DNA of 64,000 nucleotides from Gnetum montanum (lineage: Eukaryota; Streptophyta; Gnetopsida; Gnetales; Gnetaceae): NCBI GenBank assembly GCA_015680685.1, contig MNCI01026504.1:2068-66067 (forward strand). The letters run 5' to 3'. This document shows positions 33,331-46,449 of this stretch, one piece after another; the first letter of the stretch is position 1, and each line of letters starts with the position of its first letter. Below the pieces are notes generated by a model, which saw only the letters and a program-made list of their open reading frames with translations, had not been told where the DNA came from and searched no databases. Made by a program: the position numbers and the translations under genes.

Positions 33331-35640
33331 ACCCTGGTAACACCCTGGCTACTGCATTGAGCTTGGATGTGGCTCACCCCATTCAACATATTGGAGACAT
33401 TAAGGAACCACCTAGCCTAGTGTGACCACAATGGAAATCTCTTAGGTTGCATTACAAATTTCCCTAACACAGGGCACTTGATGATGAACGGTATAACTTC
33501 CTATGCACAAAGCTTTAGGTGGACCTGTCATTGAACTATTAAGAGATGTAAGCCAAGTGCAATTTCAATATTATCCATGGAAATAGAAGGGAGTTTCTTC
33601 CCACTCTAGACATGATGATACTGCTCACTAAAAACTTCAAATGGATGTTGGACCAACTTGTTAGGGTGAGCGGGCTAAGAGAGTAGGATGCTGCATCAAA
33701 CTATGATGAAACCCTACAAGATGGGTAGGAGGAGTTTGAATCTCACTTTGACGATGGTGTCCCATTCTATGTCTTAGTCCCATAGTCTACCTCTATTTTC
33801 TTGTTGCACCAGTCACAATCCTCTACCTTCTTTGAGGTAGCTGTAATGCTTCCATAGTCCAAGTCTTTGCCAGTGGTAGCTAGCCACCAGGTCTTGCCTA
33901 CATAATAGAACGTAGGTCCTTCTACCTCCTTTCCTTTTGTCATCTCTTCACAATTTCTTCAGCCTTCATAGCTAACATCTGTGATGCCAATGCTTACATA
34001 TGTGCACACCATACCCATATTGTAGCCACACACAAGTCACATTCATGTTATTCTAGCCATCTCAATCCCACCACCAACAACAACTCTGACCTCAACTACA
34101 TGGTGGACTACAACATCTATACCCACTATACAATTTTCACACATGTTGCAGTACATGTAGCAAAAAATGTACCAAGCTTCACACGTGGTGGCACAACCCA
34201 CGATAGGGTTGTAGGCCACTTTTATGGCACCGCCAATGGTACAATTCATGCCACCCTCTGCAACATCCCCGAGTGTGGACTAGGCATTCCAACTTTTTCA
34301 AACTCTCATGAAGGAGGTTAGGCAACTTAAAGCAACCAACTTGGAAATGGTCCACATAATGGACTTCTACTAAGATGATCCCATTAACTATATGGTTCCT
34401 TCACTAACACTACCTCCTGGGGTCCAACTCCCCTAGTTCACAAAATACAATGATGAGGGTGACCCAAATGCTCACATAGTAACTTTTCATTCTGAGTGCT
34501 TACTATTGCAAGCATGGCCACACACGATCATTCGTATTTTTGCCATGTCTCTAACTGGCAAATCTCCTCACTAGTATCGTGCACTTCCTAGAGCTTCCAT
34601 CTCAACTCTATAGAAGCTACTGAGCCAATTCATAACCTGTTTTAGGTACAACTTGAAGCCTAAGGCCACACTAGATCAGCTAATGAACATTAAACAAGCA
34701 GCATTGGAATGAGTGCAAAAATTCATACAATGTTGGAGTGCCTCCCTAAATGAGATTCATGAGCCTATGGCTGAAACCCACCTATTGGCCATTTTCAAGG
34801 ATGCAATGAATGATTTCATTAAATTAAAGTTTTACTATTTAGCCTCACACTCTATTAGCTAAGCTTTTGCTCAGACAAAGAGCATACAAGATGTAGCGAA
34901 AGCTAGTAGGGACTCGACTTATGTGGCCTATAAAAATGCACATGCAAAGAAAGATAAAGAAAAGGGAAAGGCCACAACAGCCACCATGGTAGCTATGGTC
35001 GATGAGGCCAAGCCCAACAACAACAAGCAAGTGGCCAAGGCACCTAAAGCCCCAACCAATAACAATAAAGCATTGGGTTTAGGCAACATGGGATCCAACC
35101 AATCTGCATCATTATCAATGGTCACAAGGTAAGCTCCCCTAAGGCCAAACTTTGAGTGGAAGGAACACTCAAAGTACACCCCTTTTCCAATCAAGCTATC
35201 AGAGTTGTTCAATCAACTTCTTAGTGCTAGGTGCATTCTGCATAAGCAAATGTTAGAGAATGCATGCAAACACCACGAGAGGTACTGTGAGGTCCTCTAA
35301 AACCCTTCTGTAGCTATGCCCAATAAGCCTTCAGTACCCAATAATTTCATATTGGACTAGTTCTATAACTACCATTAGCTGCATGGCCATGATCCTGATT
35401 ACTTCCTTGCATTGAAATATGACATTGAACACATGATCGATCAAGGCAAGTTGGTCCTTGATGATAGTAATCTTGTTTGGTCAAAGAACCAGTCCATGAA
35501 AGTCTATAAGGACCTATTAAATGCTAGCGATGTAGGTTATAATATCAATGCTATTAGTGTTGATGATGATGCAGAGTTAGCGTATGAATCATTTGTGATT
35601 TGTGTGCCCTCTGGTAACATTTGGGCCTCAACATCAACTA
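33331..35640 (+). pseudogene. TE-3 gag, decayed
   Basis: The capsid core is at 34316-35140, with TKYNDEGDPNAHIVTF, LLLQAWPHTIIRIFAMSL, LNEIHEP and DFIKLKFYYLASHS readable through stops. The Lys-rich linker AKKDKEKGKATTA follows, then the knuckle-like segment and the block YDIEHMIDQGKLVLDDSNLV (35412-35470). The region 33331-34315 corresponds to the variable N-terminus and has no long frame. Many stops replace Gln or Trp. Confidence 0.8.
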
Positions 35641-37010
35641 GTTCATAGTCCCCCTTTATCATCAAGGCACCACCTTGGGTGCCCATGACATCCTTTGTGG
35701 TTAAGGCCCTGTAGCATGTTGTAGCAATAATAACCCAGACACCTTTTATCATAAGGGTACCAAAATGTGTAGATCCCCCATCTGCCTAAGTTTTGATGGC
35801 AGGGATTGCATCATGACCCATCCTTCTGAAGAGATGTTATGAGCATCTAGCTGACAAAATGGCTATGGAACACACAGAGCTAGGTCCTGCTAAATCCACT
35901 TCTTTTTTGACCATTCCCATGGCCTCATCATCTCAGGCCACCAACACAAACATGCACACTCAACAAGCAAACACCAAGGCTCGAAGGCCCATTGCCCAAC
36001 CAAAGACTAAGTCTCCTCCTTGAGAAATTTGTCTTCTAGGATGCATGGAGGAGATTAAAACCACCAAACAATTTGGTGGTGGAAAATTTTTTTTGGATGC
36101 ACTCACATAAGTCAAATAGGTCCTAAAACAAAATAACATAACATTGAGCCTATACGATTTAATCATGACCTCCACTACTTATCGCGAAGCCTTGGTTCAC
36201 ATGTTGGCATCTATTCCTATTAAGGAAGACATGCTAGCAGATGAAAGGGCTATCCATGCCATAATTCTCCCACCTACAATCAAGGAGCCAAGATCAGCAC
36301 CTTTGACTTTTTACAATGAAGCAATCAAAGCTAACTCTGAAAAGGGTCAGGTAACCACTACACCCATGTTCATAATGATTCATGTGGATCAGTACAAGAT
36401 TCGTAGGGTGCACATAGATGATGGGGTAGCAACCAATGTTATCCCATTCCCCATTGTCAAAAATCTTTTCTTGGTGGATCAAATTAGGTCAACAATAATG
36501 ATATGTTTAAAATCCTTTAACGGAGCACACGTGGTTGTCAAGGGGACTGTCATGATTGATTTTTTGGTAGGGGATCAATTCCCCACTAATGTAGAATTCA
36601 TCATGGTTGAAGAGATTCTTGGATTCAACCTAATTTTAGGGAGGTCCTAGTTAGCCCAGCTATAGTCTATTTCTTCACCAATCCACCAAGAAATCCACTT
36701 ACCTTACAAAGGTGAGGAAGTAGTGATCTTTGATGACAACGTAGCTCCTCCAACCATCAACAATGTAGACATCAAACAAGGGCCATAGTTGGAGATCTCT
36801 AAGGACACACCACTTGTTTGTAATGAAAGTCAATGTTGTTTGGCCAATGTTAAGTAGCCAAGCAAGATGAGTGACCTTCATGAGATATATCTATAGGTAG
36901 AATTTTCCTTTTTTATGGTAGATGATGGCCTAGGGGAGTACTATCTAGTGTCCACCAAAACTTATGCACTACTTAACCCACATCTGGTTAGGAAACATTT
37001 TCACAACTAG
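35585..37010 (+). pseudogene. TE-3 P-F-V repeat spacer and protease
   Basis: Degenerate spacer units FVICVPS, PFIIKAPP, SFVVKAL and PFIIRVPK lie at 35590-35770. The PR region (36144-36650 open for 168 codons) has SLYDLIMTSTTYREALVHML, active site YKIRRVHIDDGVATNVIPFP (DDG again, with Val after Gly) and GFNLILGRS. It ends at a TAG replacing the Trp of the PWLAQL motif, with homology to about 37010. Confidence 0.85.
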
Positions 37011-37134
37011 GGCATGTCCCTAAGTTGCTTGCTTGTCCAACTTGTCTTTTCTCCCTTTGTCTGTATAGTTATAGTTTGTGTTATTGTTTGCATCTTGCAT
37101 TAGTTACAATTTCATTTAGCTTTCAAAAACAAAA

Positions 37135-37275
37135 ACAAAAAAACAATGAGGCTCGGAAAGGCCCTAAACTACCATGTGGTTCGAAATTGCCTTAAACTAG
37201 CAATGGCTTAAAATGACCTTAAACTAGTGATGGCCCTACCACCATGGCCTTAAATTGGAATGGGGCCCACAAGGG
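37135..37275. repeat. M2 units on the PR side of the TE-3 module
   Basis: About four degenerate units, GGCCCTAAACTACCATG, GCCTTAAACTAGCAATG, ACCTTAAACTAGTGATG and GCCTTAAATTGGAATG. Read on the minus strand they give the TAGTTTA(A)GG core. Confidence 0.7.
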
Positions 37276-37503
37276 GCCTAATTACATCAATTAAATCATA
37301 AGTTAAAATAATAACAATATCAATTGAATCATGAGTTAAAATTACAAAGTGGGAAGCAAATAATTGATGTATCATCCATTAAATTATCATTAAAATACAT
37401 AGTCCAAAATTATATCAACAACATGAAATATCCAAAAGACATAAAATTGCCCAAAATTAGGGCTACATAATAAGCATTTTGGTCTACATTTTATTATGGG
37501 AAG

Positions 37504-40500
37504 CTAGGGCTTTACCCCTTTGTCTTCATCTGTTACTCCATTAGGTCTTGCACCCTCACCTGGAGCCTACATCAAACAAATGAAACAATAAACCAATCAA
37601 TAAATGAGATAACATGTGAAGTTATAATGAAATAGAAAATAATAAAATAAGTTAAAAAAACCTAATATGGGCCTGCATCCATGTCTAGGGGAATCCTGTC
37701 TAGGCTAGCCTCTAGGCATCAAAGGATTTCATCCTCCAACATGCGTGTCCAGTCTTCCTCATCAAAATCAACATCCATGAGGGCTTTGCATTTCTCCATG
37801 GTTGTCCATGTGGGTGGCCCTAGTGAAAATGTTGCATAAGTGACCTCTCTAGAAGGAACTATGATCTCTCTCTCTGGGGACTCAAGATGGTTCACAAACA
37901 TCTTGTAAGCCTGCTTCATACCAATTGCGTCAAGGAATATCTCTTGACATTGGTGCTTCACAAACTCATCCATGTACTTCTTATGCTAGGCTACATGATC
38001 CATCTTGTAATGATATTTTTGGCTTTTCTAATTCTGTTCCCATTCATATACTTTGGCATTGTAATCCTTCCAATCTTGGTTCTTCCTAGCCAAGAGGTCT
38101 ATCTAAAAATTTTGTTCAATAACCTCGCAAATAGCCTCATCCTTACATCAAACATACAACCAATACCTAGCATAGTCAATCTCAACCATATGCCAACTAC
38201 CGTATAATTTGTCATGGGCTACTAGGAAGTCATAACGTGACTGTAAATCTTCTAGTTTGGCTACCTAGTTCGCCTTCTATTCCCGTAGCTCTTGCACCTG
38301 CTTCCATAGTTCCTCGTTCACATGCCTACACTTCCACAATGCTCATGTGAAGTGCAGTGTGCACTTGCTTGCTTCTTCATATATATGACGAGGCACCTGC
38401 TCCACCTTAGGAGGGAACTTAGGTACCACATCGACTTGGACCACTCTGTTTGGGTCCCACTTGAGTCACGAGCCTATTATCCCAAATGCTGAAACATTAG
38501 CTACAAGATAAAACAAAAATAAACAAACAAACAAAAGGAGAGGAGAAGAGGTAATGAAAATAAAGTAAATGTACCCATCTTAGGGTTTATCTATTTAAGG
38601 TGGTCAATCATATCATCCACTACACCTTTCATAAAGGTGAACTTGTCTAGAATTTTTGCCCACGGTTGTGTGCGGAAAGTGGATGTTGATTTTGGGTGCT
38701 CAGTAGAAGCATCAACTGCTATAACATAAAGCATTTTATGACCATAAAAAAAACACAAAAATATAAAAATAACAAAATATAAAGAAAAAAAGAGGAAGAA
38801 GAAGAAGAACACAACGAAGATGGTGGTGCAAAGCTCTTATCTAACAAGCCCTTAGGGGTGAGAGTGGGGGGATCGCCCATCTGCATGTCATCAAATAAAT
38901 AGTCAAACTCACCATTCTCAAATTGCAACCCTTCTTCTTCAAGTTTTCTCAACACTTTGGTGGCTTCCACATCTCCTAAGTGTCCCTAGGGCTAAGGGAA
39001 ATTGTCCTCTAAAGTCCCCTCTTTGGTTGCAGGGCCCCTATAGCCTATGTTGCATAAATTTAAATTATAATATTCAAAAAAAGAAAAAGAAAAAAAATAA
39101 ATATATCATGATGAAAAATTAATGCATGCTTACTAGCTAGTTCTGATCATGCATCATGAATTCTGAATCACAGCTTCTTACCCCTTTCCTTCACTTCGCG
39201 CGTAGGCTCCTCTATGGGGTAGGGCTTCTTGATTTGCATTTTTGACCTCACCATTTTAGCGATGAGTTGTGCCCCCCTTGCTACATTGCCAGTGTTCATT
39301 GGTGGTGCCTTCCTATCATTGTCATATATGTAGTAGGATGGTCCCATGTGGCTCTTGGTTGTCATTGAGAATGACTCACCAATAGCCTTTGGGGGGTCCT
39401 ATGATCGTGTAATGTGGAAAAAATGGTGGATCCATGGCTTAGAGATCTGGATGTGATCTTGCACCATCCATTGCCCATTTTTGTGAACCATCAAGAGTCC
39501 CACAAACCTTCATAGGCATGCTATGAAAAAGGAAAAATGTATGTGAGATCGTGCTTGGAGGTTATTGCATAATTTGATAATTTTAGCCCACAAGCCATTG
39601 ACAAGGTAGTTGGCCCAATTATACTACATCCTCTTCTCTATCACGTTACTCATAACCCAAGCTTGCTCCACCCCAAAGAATTTTCCTTGGGAAAGTAGCT
39701 TAGGAAATTCATGAGCTCAGAAGATAGGATAGATGTGTTAGGCCATAGGTAATTCCACCATCTTCATGGGTATCCCTTTGTAGGCCTTCTTAGTTCCTAG
39801 CCACTCTTCAATGCCCCCTTTGTGGTTAAGCTCCTTATCAATCTTTTCTTATACCAGTATACCTTTAGACGGGAACCGAAAAGATCTAAGGAGAGGTCAT
39901 CTATGATCTCAAAGATCACCTACACGTTATGAACTTTATGTGGAAGCAGTCGGCACTCTTGGTGAAGGAGTTGACTAAGGTAATCATCTTAGCTATTGGG
40001 ATGCTTGGGTTCATAGCCAAGAAAAGGTCCACGATCCCAACTTGCTAAAGATTTTGAGCTACCCTTGTTGGGGCCTCATGGCATAACCAATGCTGTGAAC
40101 TATCAACTTCATCATACTTGAAGAGGAGAGTGGCCTCAATGCATCCTGAAACAACCGTTGTAACCTTTTTGGACCTAGCTGCAACTATAATATATAAGAG
40201 TAGAATTAGCAACATGATGAAAATATAAAATTAAAAGTGCATGAAAGTAAATAGATGATCTAACTTACATGGCACAAATAGTGTGTAGAATGACAGTAGT
40301 GGAACTGAAACCTCCTCTACACTTGGTATGTAGGATGCCCACTCAACGTCCAACCAACCAAGATTCCAGCACCTCTCATAAGATTTAGAATACCTATTAG
40401 GGTATTCTGCTAAATCTACCCCAACTTGCCCTATCACTCTAGCATTCATATTCTCAGTGGATGAGAATTCATGTAGGGTTGTTTGGATCAATTCTAGTAT

Positions 40501-42252
40501 CCCCTCTCCATCATGAAGGTCGTTTGCATCAATAGAAAACCTGGAGATAGGAAAAAAAGCAATCAGCACCCTAAGTTATGAAACAATAGGCAGTGTAAGA
40601 AAATCACAATAGAGCTCACCCTCCAGCATAGTAAACCATCCCAAGTGGGTTATAGAAAATAGTGTGCACACGTCAGGCTAGAAATACAGTGTTGTATTTG
40701 TTGTAGCATTGGAACTCGAGCATTTCCTAGATCCAAGATAAGAGTTTGAGGCCTTTTGAATGCTAGCTTGAGCTCCCCGCAACTTCATCTTTAGCAGGTT
40801 CATCAAACATGAATTTCAAAATGCCTCGGTTTGCCCCAGGCAACAATATCTCAACTATGACACCTGCTTCTTTGGTTGACAAGTGTGACAACATAATCAC
40901 ATTGAAGTAATGAAGAAAGAACTCCAAGAATTCCTATGTACTCAATTAGAACCAGATCACCTGGTGTCCCACATGTGCATGTAGTGCGGATACATTTGGT
41001 ATGGGGTCACTCATGCAACATAGAATCCCCACCAGTTTGACCACGATGAGAATGAATTTCAGCAAGATCTTGCAATTCCACAATAGTAAAAATGTTATTA
41101 TTGGAAAATGATAATAAAATAATAAAAAGTAACAAACAAAAAATGCATTAAAAATAAGATAAAAGAAAATAAAAAAAGTATTATTTACATGAAACATAAT
41201 TAACTTTCTCCTAGGCACCATAGGGAAGGGACATTGGCATCCCCATTTAATGTGCTTGGTTCCCAAAAGGGGCACAACACTAACATTTACATTTTTTCCA
41301 AGCATTATAGTCTTAATGAAAATACCAAAAAAATTTCTAACTATCGATCACACTCCTCGTAGAGTGTGATGTTTTGAAACTCAAAATTTTTCTAATTGTT
41401 GGTCATGCTTCTCATAGAGCATGACATCTTCCAATCCAAAAATTTAAAATTTTCTATGTGATGGTTGCGCTACCATAGAGCGTGACAACTACAAAGCTAA
41501 AATTTTTTTTTCTAAGTGTCAAGTGTAGCAATGTTAAAATCTTTTCTAACTTCTTGTCATGCTCTTAGGGACACCCTAGTGTGATAGACATGACCCTAGG
41601 CCACCTTGGTTGTGTCTTGTCTTGTGCTAGGGTGTGAGATGCCCAAAAAATCCCTATTCCACACTTGGGCATAGGATGCTACCCTCGTTCTATTCCATGA
41701 TGTAAGACACCTAGGAAACTCCCTTTTCTGTGTCGAGACACAAGATGCCGCAAAAGACCTCATCCAATGCTGTGGCACAGGATGCACGAAAATCCTTATC
41801 TAGCATCATGGTGTTGGACATTGAAACAAAAAAAATTATTACGCTAAGACACGCTCATTTCTTGGTGTGGGACACCAAGAACCCCTATTTCGCACCATAG
41901 AGCAGGATGCCGACAAACCGTCGAGGCAAAAATAAAAAAAAGGAAGGGGGGGAAAGAAAAAATGCATTATGTACATTCCCTTCCTGGCTGTAGCTCAAGG
42001 TGGTTTTAGCAACGACAGCAATGGGCCCTACCCATGGCAAGCCCCCTTTAACAACCCAAAGCCCAAAAAACTCAAGGATGCATGGGAAGGCAAGGAAAGA
42101 ACGAAATCACTAGAGTGGAGTATGATGGCTTACCTAGCTGATGGTGTCTTCTAGGGGTCCTCAATGAGCACCCTGAGAAGGTGCCATAGGGTATGCTCAC
42201 CTTCATCAACATTGGTGAGGTTGGGGTGTTTGCATTCACTTTGGCACACCAT
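37504..42252 (-). pseudogene. Antisense gene of TE-3 (module copy 3), diverged, function unknown
   Basis: Homologous to the TE-2 and TE-5 antisense genes and again opposite to its element. Exon 1 is 42252-42134 (MVCQSECKHPNLTNVDEGEH, phase 2, donor GTAAGC). Exon 2 homology at about 41040-40610 includes RVHTIFYNPLGMVYY. Exon 3 at 40569-40260 has ILELIQTTLHEF and NLGWLDVEWAS. Exon 4 lies at about 40190-39165, exon 5 at 38970-38810, exon 6 near 38680-38580. Exon 7 at about 38460-37690 has PPKVEQVPRHIYEEA and KFVKH-type coiled coil, and exon 8 ends with TAG at 37504-37506. Stops are frequent. Exact splice sites for most introns were not established. TATA at 42394-42400. Confidence 0.8.
41340..41940. 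repeat. Short dyad motif cluster in intron 1 of module copy 3
   Basis: Between exon 2 and exon 1, where TE-2 and TE-5 have M1, this copy has dyads such as CACACTCCTCGTAGAGTGTG, CATGCTTCTCATAGAGCATG and GCGCTACCATAGAGCGTGAC. Units of the GCATAGGATGC / GACACCAAGAACCCC type follow. It is a different motif in the same place. Confidence 0.7.
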
Positions 42253-42393
42253 CTTCAGCTGCTATGCTCTAGCTTCCCTTTCATCATGCTCTATCTTCCC
42301 TCTAGTTGCTATGCTCTATCTTACCTATGCTACACTTGGATGATTGTCGGCTCTAACAGTGAAAATGACAAGTTTACCATGGGTAAAACCTTC

Positions 42394-42400
42394 ATTTATA
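42394..42400 (-). promoter_or_regulatory. TATA box of module copy 3
   Basis: Minus strand GGGTATAAATGAAGG about 142 bp before the exon 1 ATG, matching the position of TATA boxes in copies 1 and 2. Confidence 0.5.
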
Positions 42401-42829
42401 CCCTTTAGGGTCAAAGGACATGTCACCCTACCAGGATGTTTCATGTCCCACACATAATATGAGATGAGATTAGAACCCAGAGTTAGAAAAAGTTTGCAAC
42501 TTTTCTAACTTCCTACACTTAGGAATTTTTTTGCATTTTTCTACTTTCTTGATAAACATTCAGCTTAGTCCCATGTTTTAAACGTTTTAATCTTTGCTTA
42601 AACTTATACCCCATGCATATTCTATGGTCCACTATGACCTTAAATTGGTAATTTTATGGCCAATCGAGACCGCAGAAAAGAAAAAAAATATAAATAAATT
42701 ACTTTACATATTGCATAGTTAATTAATTTTTCATATTATTGCCTTCCTTGTTCTATGCATTTTTCTTTATTAAGATAGGTGTCGCTTGACATTTTTTTGG
42801 TTGTTTGCAAGATCTCTTGAAAAATGAAT
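42401..42829. other. Spacer between module promoter and TE-3 RT
   Basis: No gene seen. One or two M2-like units (GACCTTAAATTGGTAATTTTATGG) lie near 42630-42660, as expected for the RT-side array. Confidence 0.5.
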
Positions 42830-45129
42830 GCATACAAGAGTCTTCATTCATCCTTAGTCTTGACTAGACCCTATGGTAAATCCATGAGATGCATAAACAC
42901 AAAACTCATAAACTTCAAACTGCTTACCTATGACACAAATGTGGCATCCCTAGAGACATTGCTAGACTAACTAGAACATCTAGTTAGAGCTCTAGACTTA
43001 GAAGAAAGTGATGTAATTGAGGATTTCCTCATATAAGTCCTTGTGACAACATGTAAAGGTGAGGCAAAAACATTAAAACTTAGTTTCTTGTTAGAGCCTC
43101 AAATCCAACAAAGCATCTCTAAAGTCCTTAGCGATAATGTTAAGGCATTCGCATGGTCTTACGAGGACATGTTAGGCTTAGACCCTCATATAATACAACA
43201 TAACATTATCCTAGATTCTCACATTAAACCAGTTAAGCAAAAAGCTCGTAAAGGCAAGCCTACGGTCACATTGGCCATCTACAATGAGATCACTAAGCTT
43301 TACAAAGTTGGCTTCATTTGGGTAGTTGAATACACTGACTGGGTCTTGAACATTGTAGTTGTCCCTAAGAAAAATAGAAGAATATGCATTTTCATAGACT
43401 TCCGAGACCTAAACAAGGTAACCATTAAAGATGATTTTCCATTACCTAGTATTGACCAACTCATTGATACTATAGCTGGTCATGCCTTGTTGTCTTTTAT
43501 GGATAGGTTCTCAAGGTACAACTAAATTCAAATCAAGCCAGAGCACTAGCTTAGTACTACTTTCATAACCCCTTGGGGTAAATTTTGTTATACCATGATT
43601 TCCTTTGAACTAAAGAACGTAGGAGCAACATATCAATGCACAATGACATACATATTTAGCTACTATCTATTAGATTTTCTCAATGACTACATTGACAACA
43701 TAGCAATTAAGTCCAGAGTGGCTCATGATCACATAAATGACTTGAATCATGTCCTTAAACATTGCCTTATACATGACCTTAGGCTTAATCCCAAAAAGTG
43801 TGTCTTTAGCATCAAAATTGATCACATGTTAGGCTTTGTGATGTCAGAAGTAGGTATACACGTAGAACTTGATAAGGTTAAGGCTATCACCAACCTAGCA
43901 TCACCAGAAAACCTTAAGGAGTTACACACATTACAAGGTAGGCCACAATTCATATGTAGGTTTATTGTAAGGTTGATTGACAAGTTGCAACCAATGCAAC
44001 ATTTGCTCAAAAAGGGGATCCACTTGGAGTGGACAACTCAATGCCAAGAGGCATTTGACAACCTAAAAAAGGAGTTGGCTCAACTTCCAATAGTCTACCT
44101 TCTACAAGGAGATAAATCTTTCTACATTTACCTTGCAACCTCAAACACATCCATTGCTTCTCTGTTTTGCAAAAAGTGAGATGATGGCTCTGAGGTCCAT
44201 ATTTACTAGTTAAGCCATGCACTAGTAACCCATGAGGTAAAATATAATGATGTGGAGAAGAACCGTCTCACCCTAGTCTTTGCATTAAAAAAGTGGAGAC
44301 ACTATCTTTTCCATAGTTAAGTCAATGTCATCTGCAAAAGCAACGTACCTAGGGCCATTACAATAAACATATGAAAAAGTAATCAAATAGCAAGGTGAAA
44401 GGTAATAACTACAAAATTTTACCTACACTATATAGCACAGGCATCCACAAAAGGTTAAGCAATAGCCGCACAACTCACGACTTCACTGGTAGACGATTAA
44501 GCAATGATAGATCTAGATGAGCATGTTAATAGTATAAGTCAAGTACCTATAAACTCTGAGGCTATATTACACTTTGATGGTGCTTCAACCACATAAGGTA
44601 GTAGTGCCATTGCTATTATTAAATTCCCCTCCAGGGAGATCTGACCCTTCGCATATCACTTTACATTCCCTTTTACAAACAATGTGGTAGAGTACAAAGG
44701 TTTTCTTAGAGATGTCTTAGTAACCCAAGAATTTGGAATCCAGGACATAGTAGTCCAAGGCAATTCATAGTTGGTCGTTAGCTAGTTCATAGAGGTTTAC
44801 TCTTGTAAGGCACAACATTTACAACCTTACTGTGATTATTGTAGATGTGCAACACATCCCCTGCAGTGAAAATTCCATAGCTGACGCACTAGCTACGTTA
44901 TCCTTAAGTATAGCATCAAACATGTTTTCCACTTTGCTCACTTCAATAGTGGATTGCATTGAACCTATAACTCACACAATAAGCATTGCATCCATAAGCA
45001 TAGCTCACACCCAAGAGTCGTATGATTATACTAAGGAATACCTCCAATAGGGAGAGCCCCCACAAAATCTAACATCCACCCAAAAGGACACAGTACATAA
45101 ATGATCATAGTAGTACGTCCTATAGCATC
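42830..45129 (+). pseudogene. TE-3 RT, RNase H and aRNH, truncated by TE-4
   Basis: RT linker and palm blocks lie in 43043-43525 (VTIKDDFPLPSIDQL, LSFMDRFSRYN) and 43595-44179 (MISFELKNVGATYQ, catalytic NDYIDNIAIKSR with the second Asp changed to Asn, DLRLNPKKCVFSI). RNase H follows within 43980-44400 (FYIYLATSNTSIASLFCKK). The archaeal-type RNase H is at about 44560-44900 (HFDGASTT, QGNSXLVVSXF, SENSIADALATLSLS). Homology ends in the linker to INT (QYVL) at about 45122, just before the TE-4 LTR. Confidence 0.85.
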
Positions 45130-46384
45130 TGAAAATGTCATTGGCTAGAACACCGAGAGGTTATCAGGCACATACCCTAACCTTGAATCTGTGCGAGGGT
45201 CGTGCTGGAGAAAAAAAATGAGGTGCCCTGAATGGTCTTGTCGATCAAATAGGGACTTACATGATGTTAAAATGATCGTGTGTGAAAATATTTTATACTA
45301 CATTATGCGTGGGCATCGGGTTTGGCTTTGCTAGAGCATAGTAGGATGTCCCAGCCTAAGAACAATGACGTGAACATACAAATATGTATGAAATAGTAAG
45401 AAAGTACAAGCATTAAACTAAATGCCAAAGAGAAATGCTTGAGAAATGTAATAGAATTTGAGAACAGCAATGCACTGCCCCAAAAGAGGAAGCATGGTTA
45501 ATTCACAAAGGTATACATAGTGTACCATAGGCACAGTGGGAGCGCAGTCACAGCCTCAGTGACATTGGGTTGTGAAGTCAAGTGCTCATCATGATGAACC
45601 ATGCTTGCTAGGTTGGCCACCATGATGTACCATGTAATGTTCTATAAGGCTGCAATGGGGCTGCAGTGGGTTGTGATGTGCAACTCTACCTCTCTACCGA
45701 TTTGGTATGCTCTGTGTCTCGTTCACATGGAGCTCAGTGCCAAGATGCCAAAATGCCAAATGCCAAGTGCTTAAAAAGGATCAAATCCAAGGAATTCCAA
45801 TGGTCAAGGAATGTAACCACTGGGAAATGCCAACATTTAAGGAATGCCAATGGTCCAAGAATGTAACCGTTGGGAGATGCCAACATTTAAGGGATGCCAA
45901 CCCTTGGGGAATGCCAATAGTCTAGGACTGTAATAGTTGGGAGATGCCAACATTTAAGGAATGCCAACCCTTGGGGAATGCCAACGGTCCAAGAATGTAA
46001 CCATTGGGTTCCTAGGGTATTTATAGGACTAGGGTTAGCCCAAAATGTGGATCAAGTGCCACGTGGTGGTGCGGTGGGTGGGACCATGCTTATCCCATGT
46101 TATGTGCGGGACACGAGACATTGGCTGTAATGTTGGACAAGGTGCTATGCTGTAGTAGACAGGGTGTTATGCTGTAGTATGCTACATAGTGTAAGAGGCG
46201 TGCTATGATAGGTTATGCTACACAACGTAATAGGGTGCTACACTGCACTACACTACACAACGTAACAAGGTGCTACACTACACTACACTACGTAGTGTAA
46301 CATCTATGTAGAAAGTGCCATCATTCTGACACTTAGCCAAATTTGTAGTCATGATGTCAAGATCCAAAATTGTGTGGTGTTTCA
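45130..46384 (-). repeat. TE-4 3' LTR
   Basis: The right end TTGTGTGGTGTTTCA and adjoining PPT match TE-2. A minus-strand TATA (CCTATAAATACCC, plus 46016-46028) matches TE-1 and TE-3. The U5 end carries GAGGTGCCCTGAATGGTC, as in the other LTRs. A GCTACACTACACTAC / GTGCTATGCTGTAG motif cluster (46140-46310) and TAAGGAATGCCAA units of about 34 bp (45770-46005) stand in place of M1. The start at TGAAAATG is inferred. Confidence 0.75.
45770..46005. repeat. Short tandem units in TE-4 LTR
   Basis: Repeated phrases GGAATGCCAATGGTCCAAGAATGTAACC and TTGGGAGATGCCAACATTTAAGG alternate five or more times, an imperfect tandem array. Confidence 0.8.
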
Positions 46385-46449
46385 ATGGCCCCTCTTTGTT
46401 AACATCTGGAGTGGCCTAAGAGACGTCAACAAAGAATTACAAAACACCA
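46375..46449 (-). promoter_or_regulatory. Hairpin across TE-4 LTR start and PPT
   Basis: TGGTGTTTCA followed by ATGGCCCCTCTTTG (minus-strand PPT), with the inverted arm CAACAAAGAATTACAAAACACCA about 35 bp further on. Same design as in TE-1, TE-2 and TE-5. Confidence 0.75.

Larger units (their letters stand above)
31102..45129 (+). mobile_element. TE-3: Tat-type element with antisense module, pol cut by TE-4
   Basis: 5' LTR 31102-32851, leader, gag, PR, antisense module on the minus strand (37504-42252), then RT, RNase H and aRNH up to about 45124, where homology stops and the TE-4 LTR begins. Its INT and 3' LTR must lie beyond the window or be lost. The sequence is AT-rich and full of stops, older in appearance than TE-2 or TE-5. 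Confidence 0.85.
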
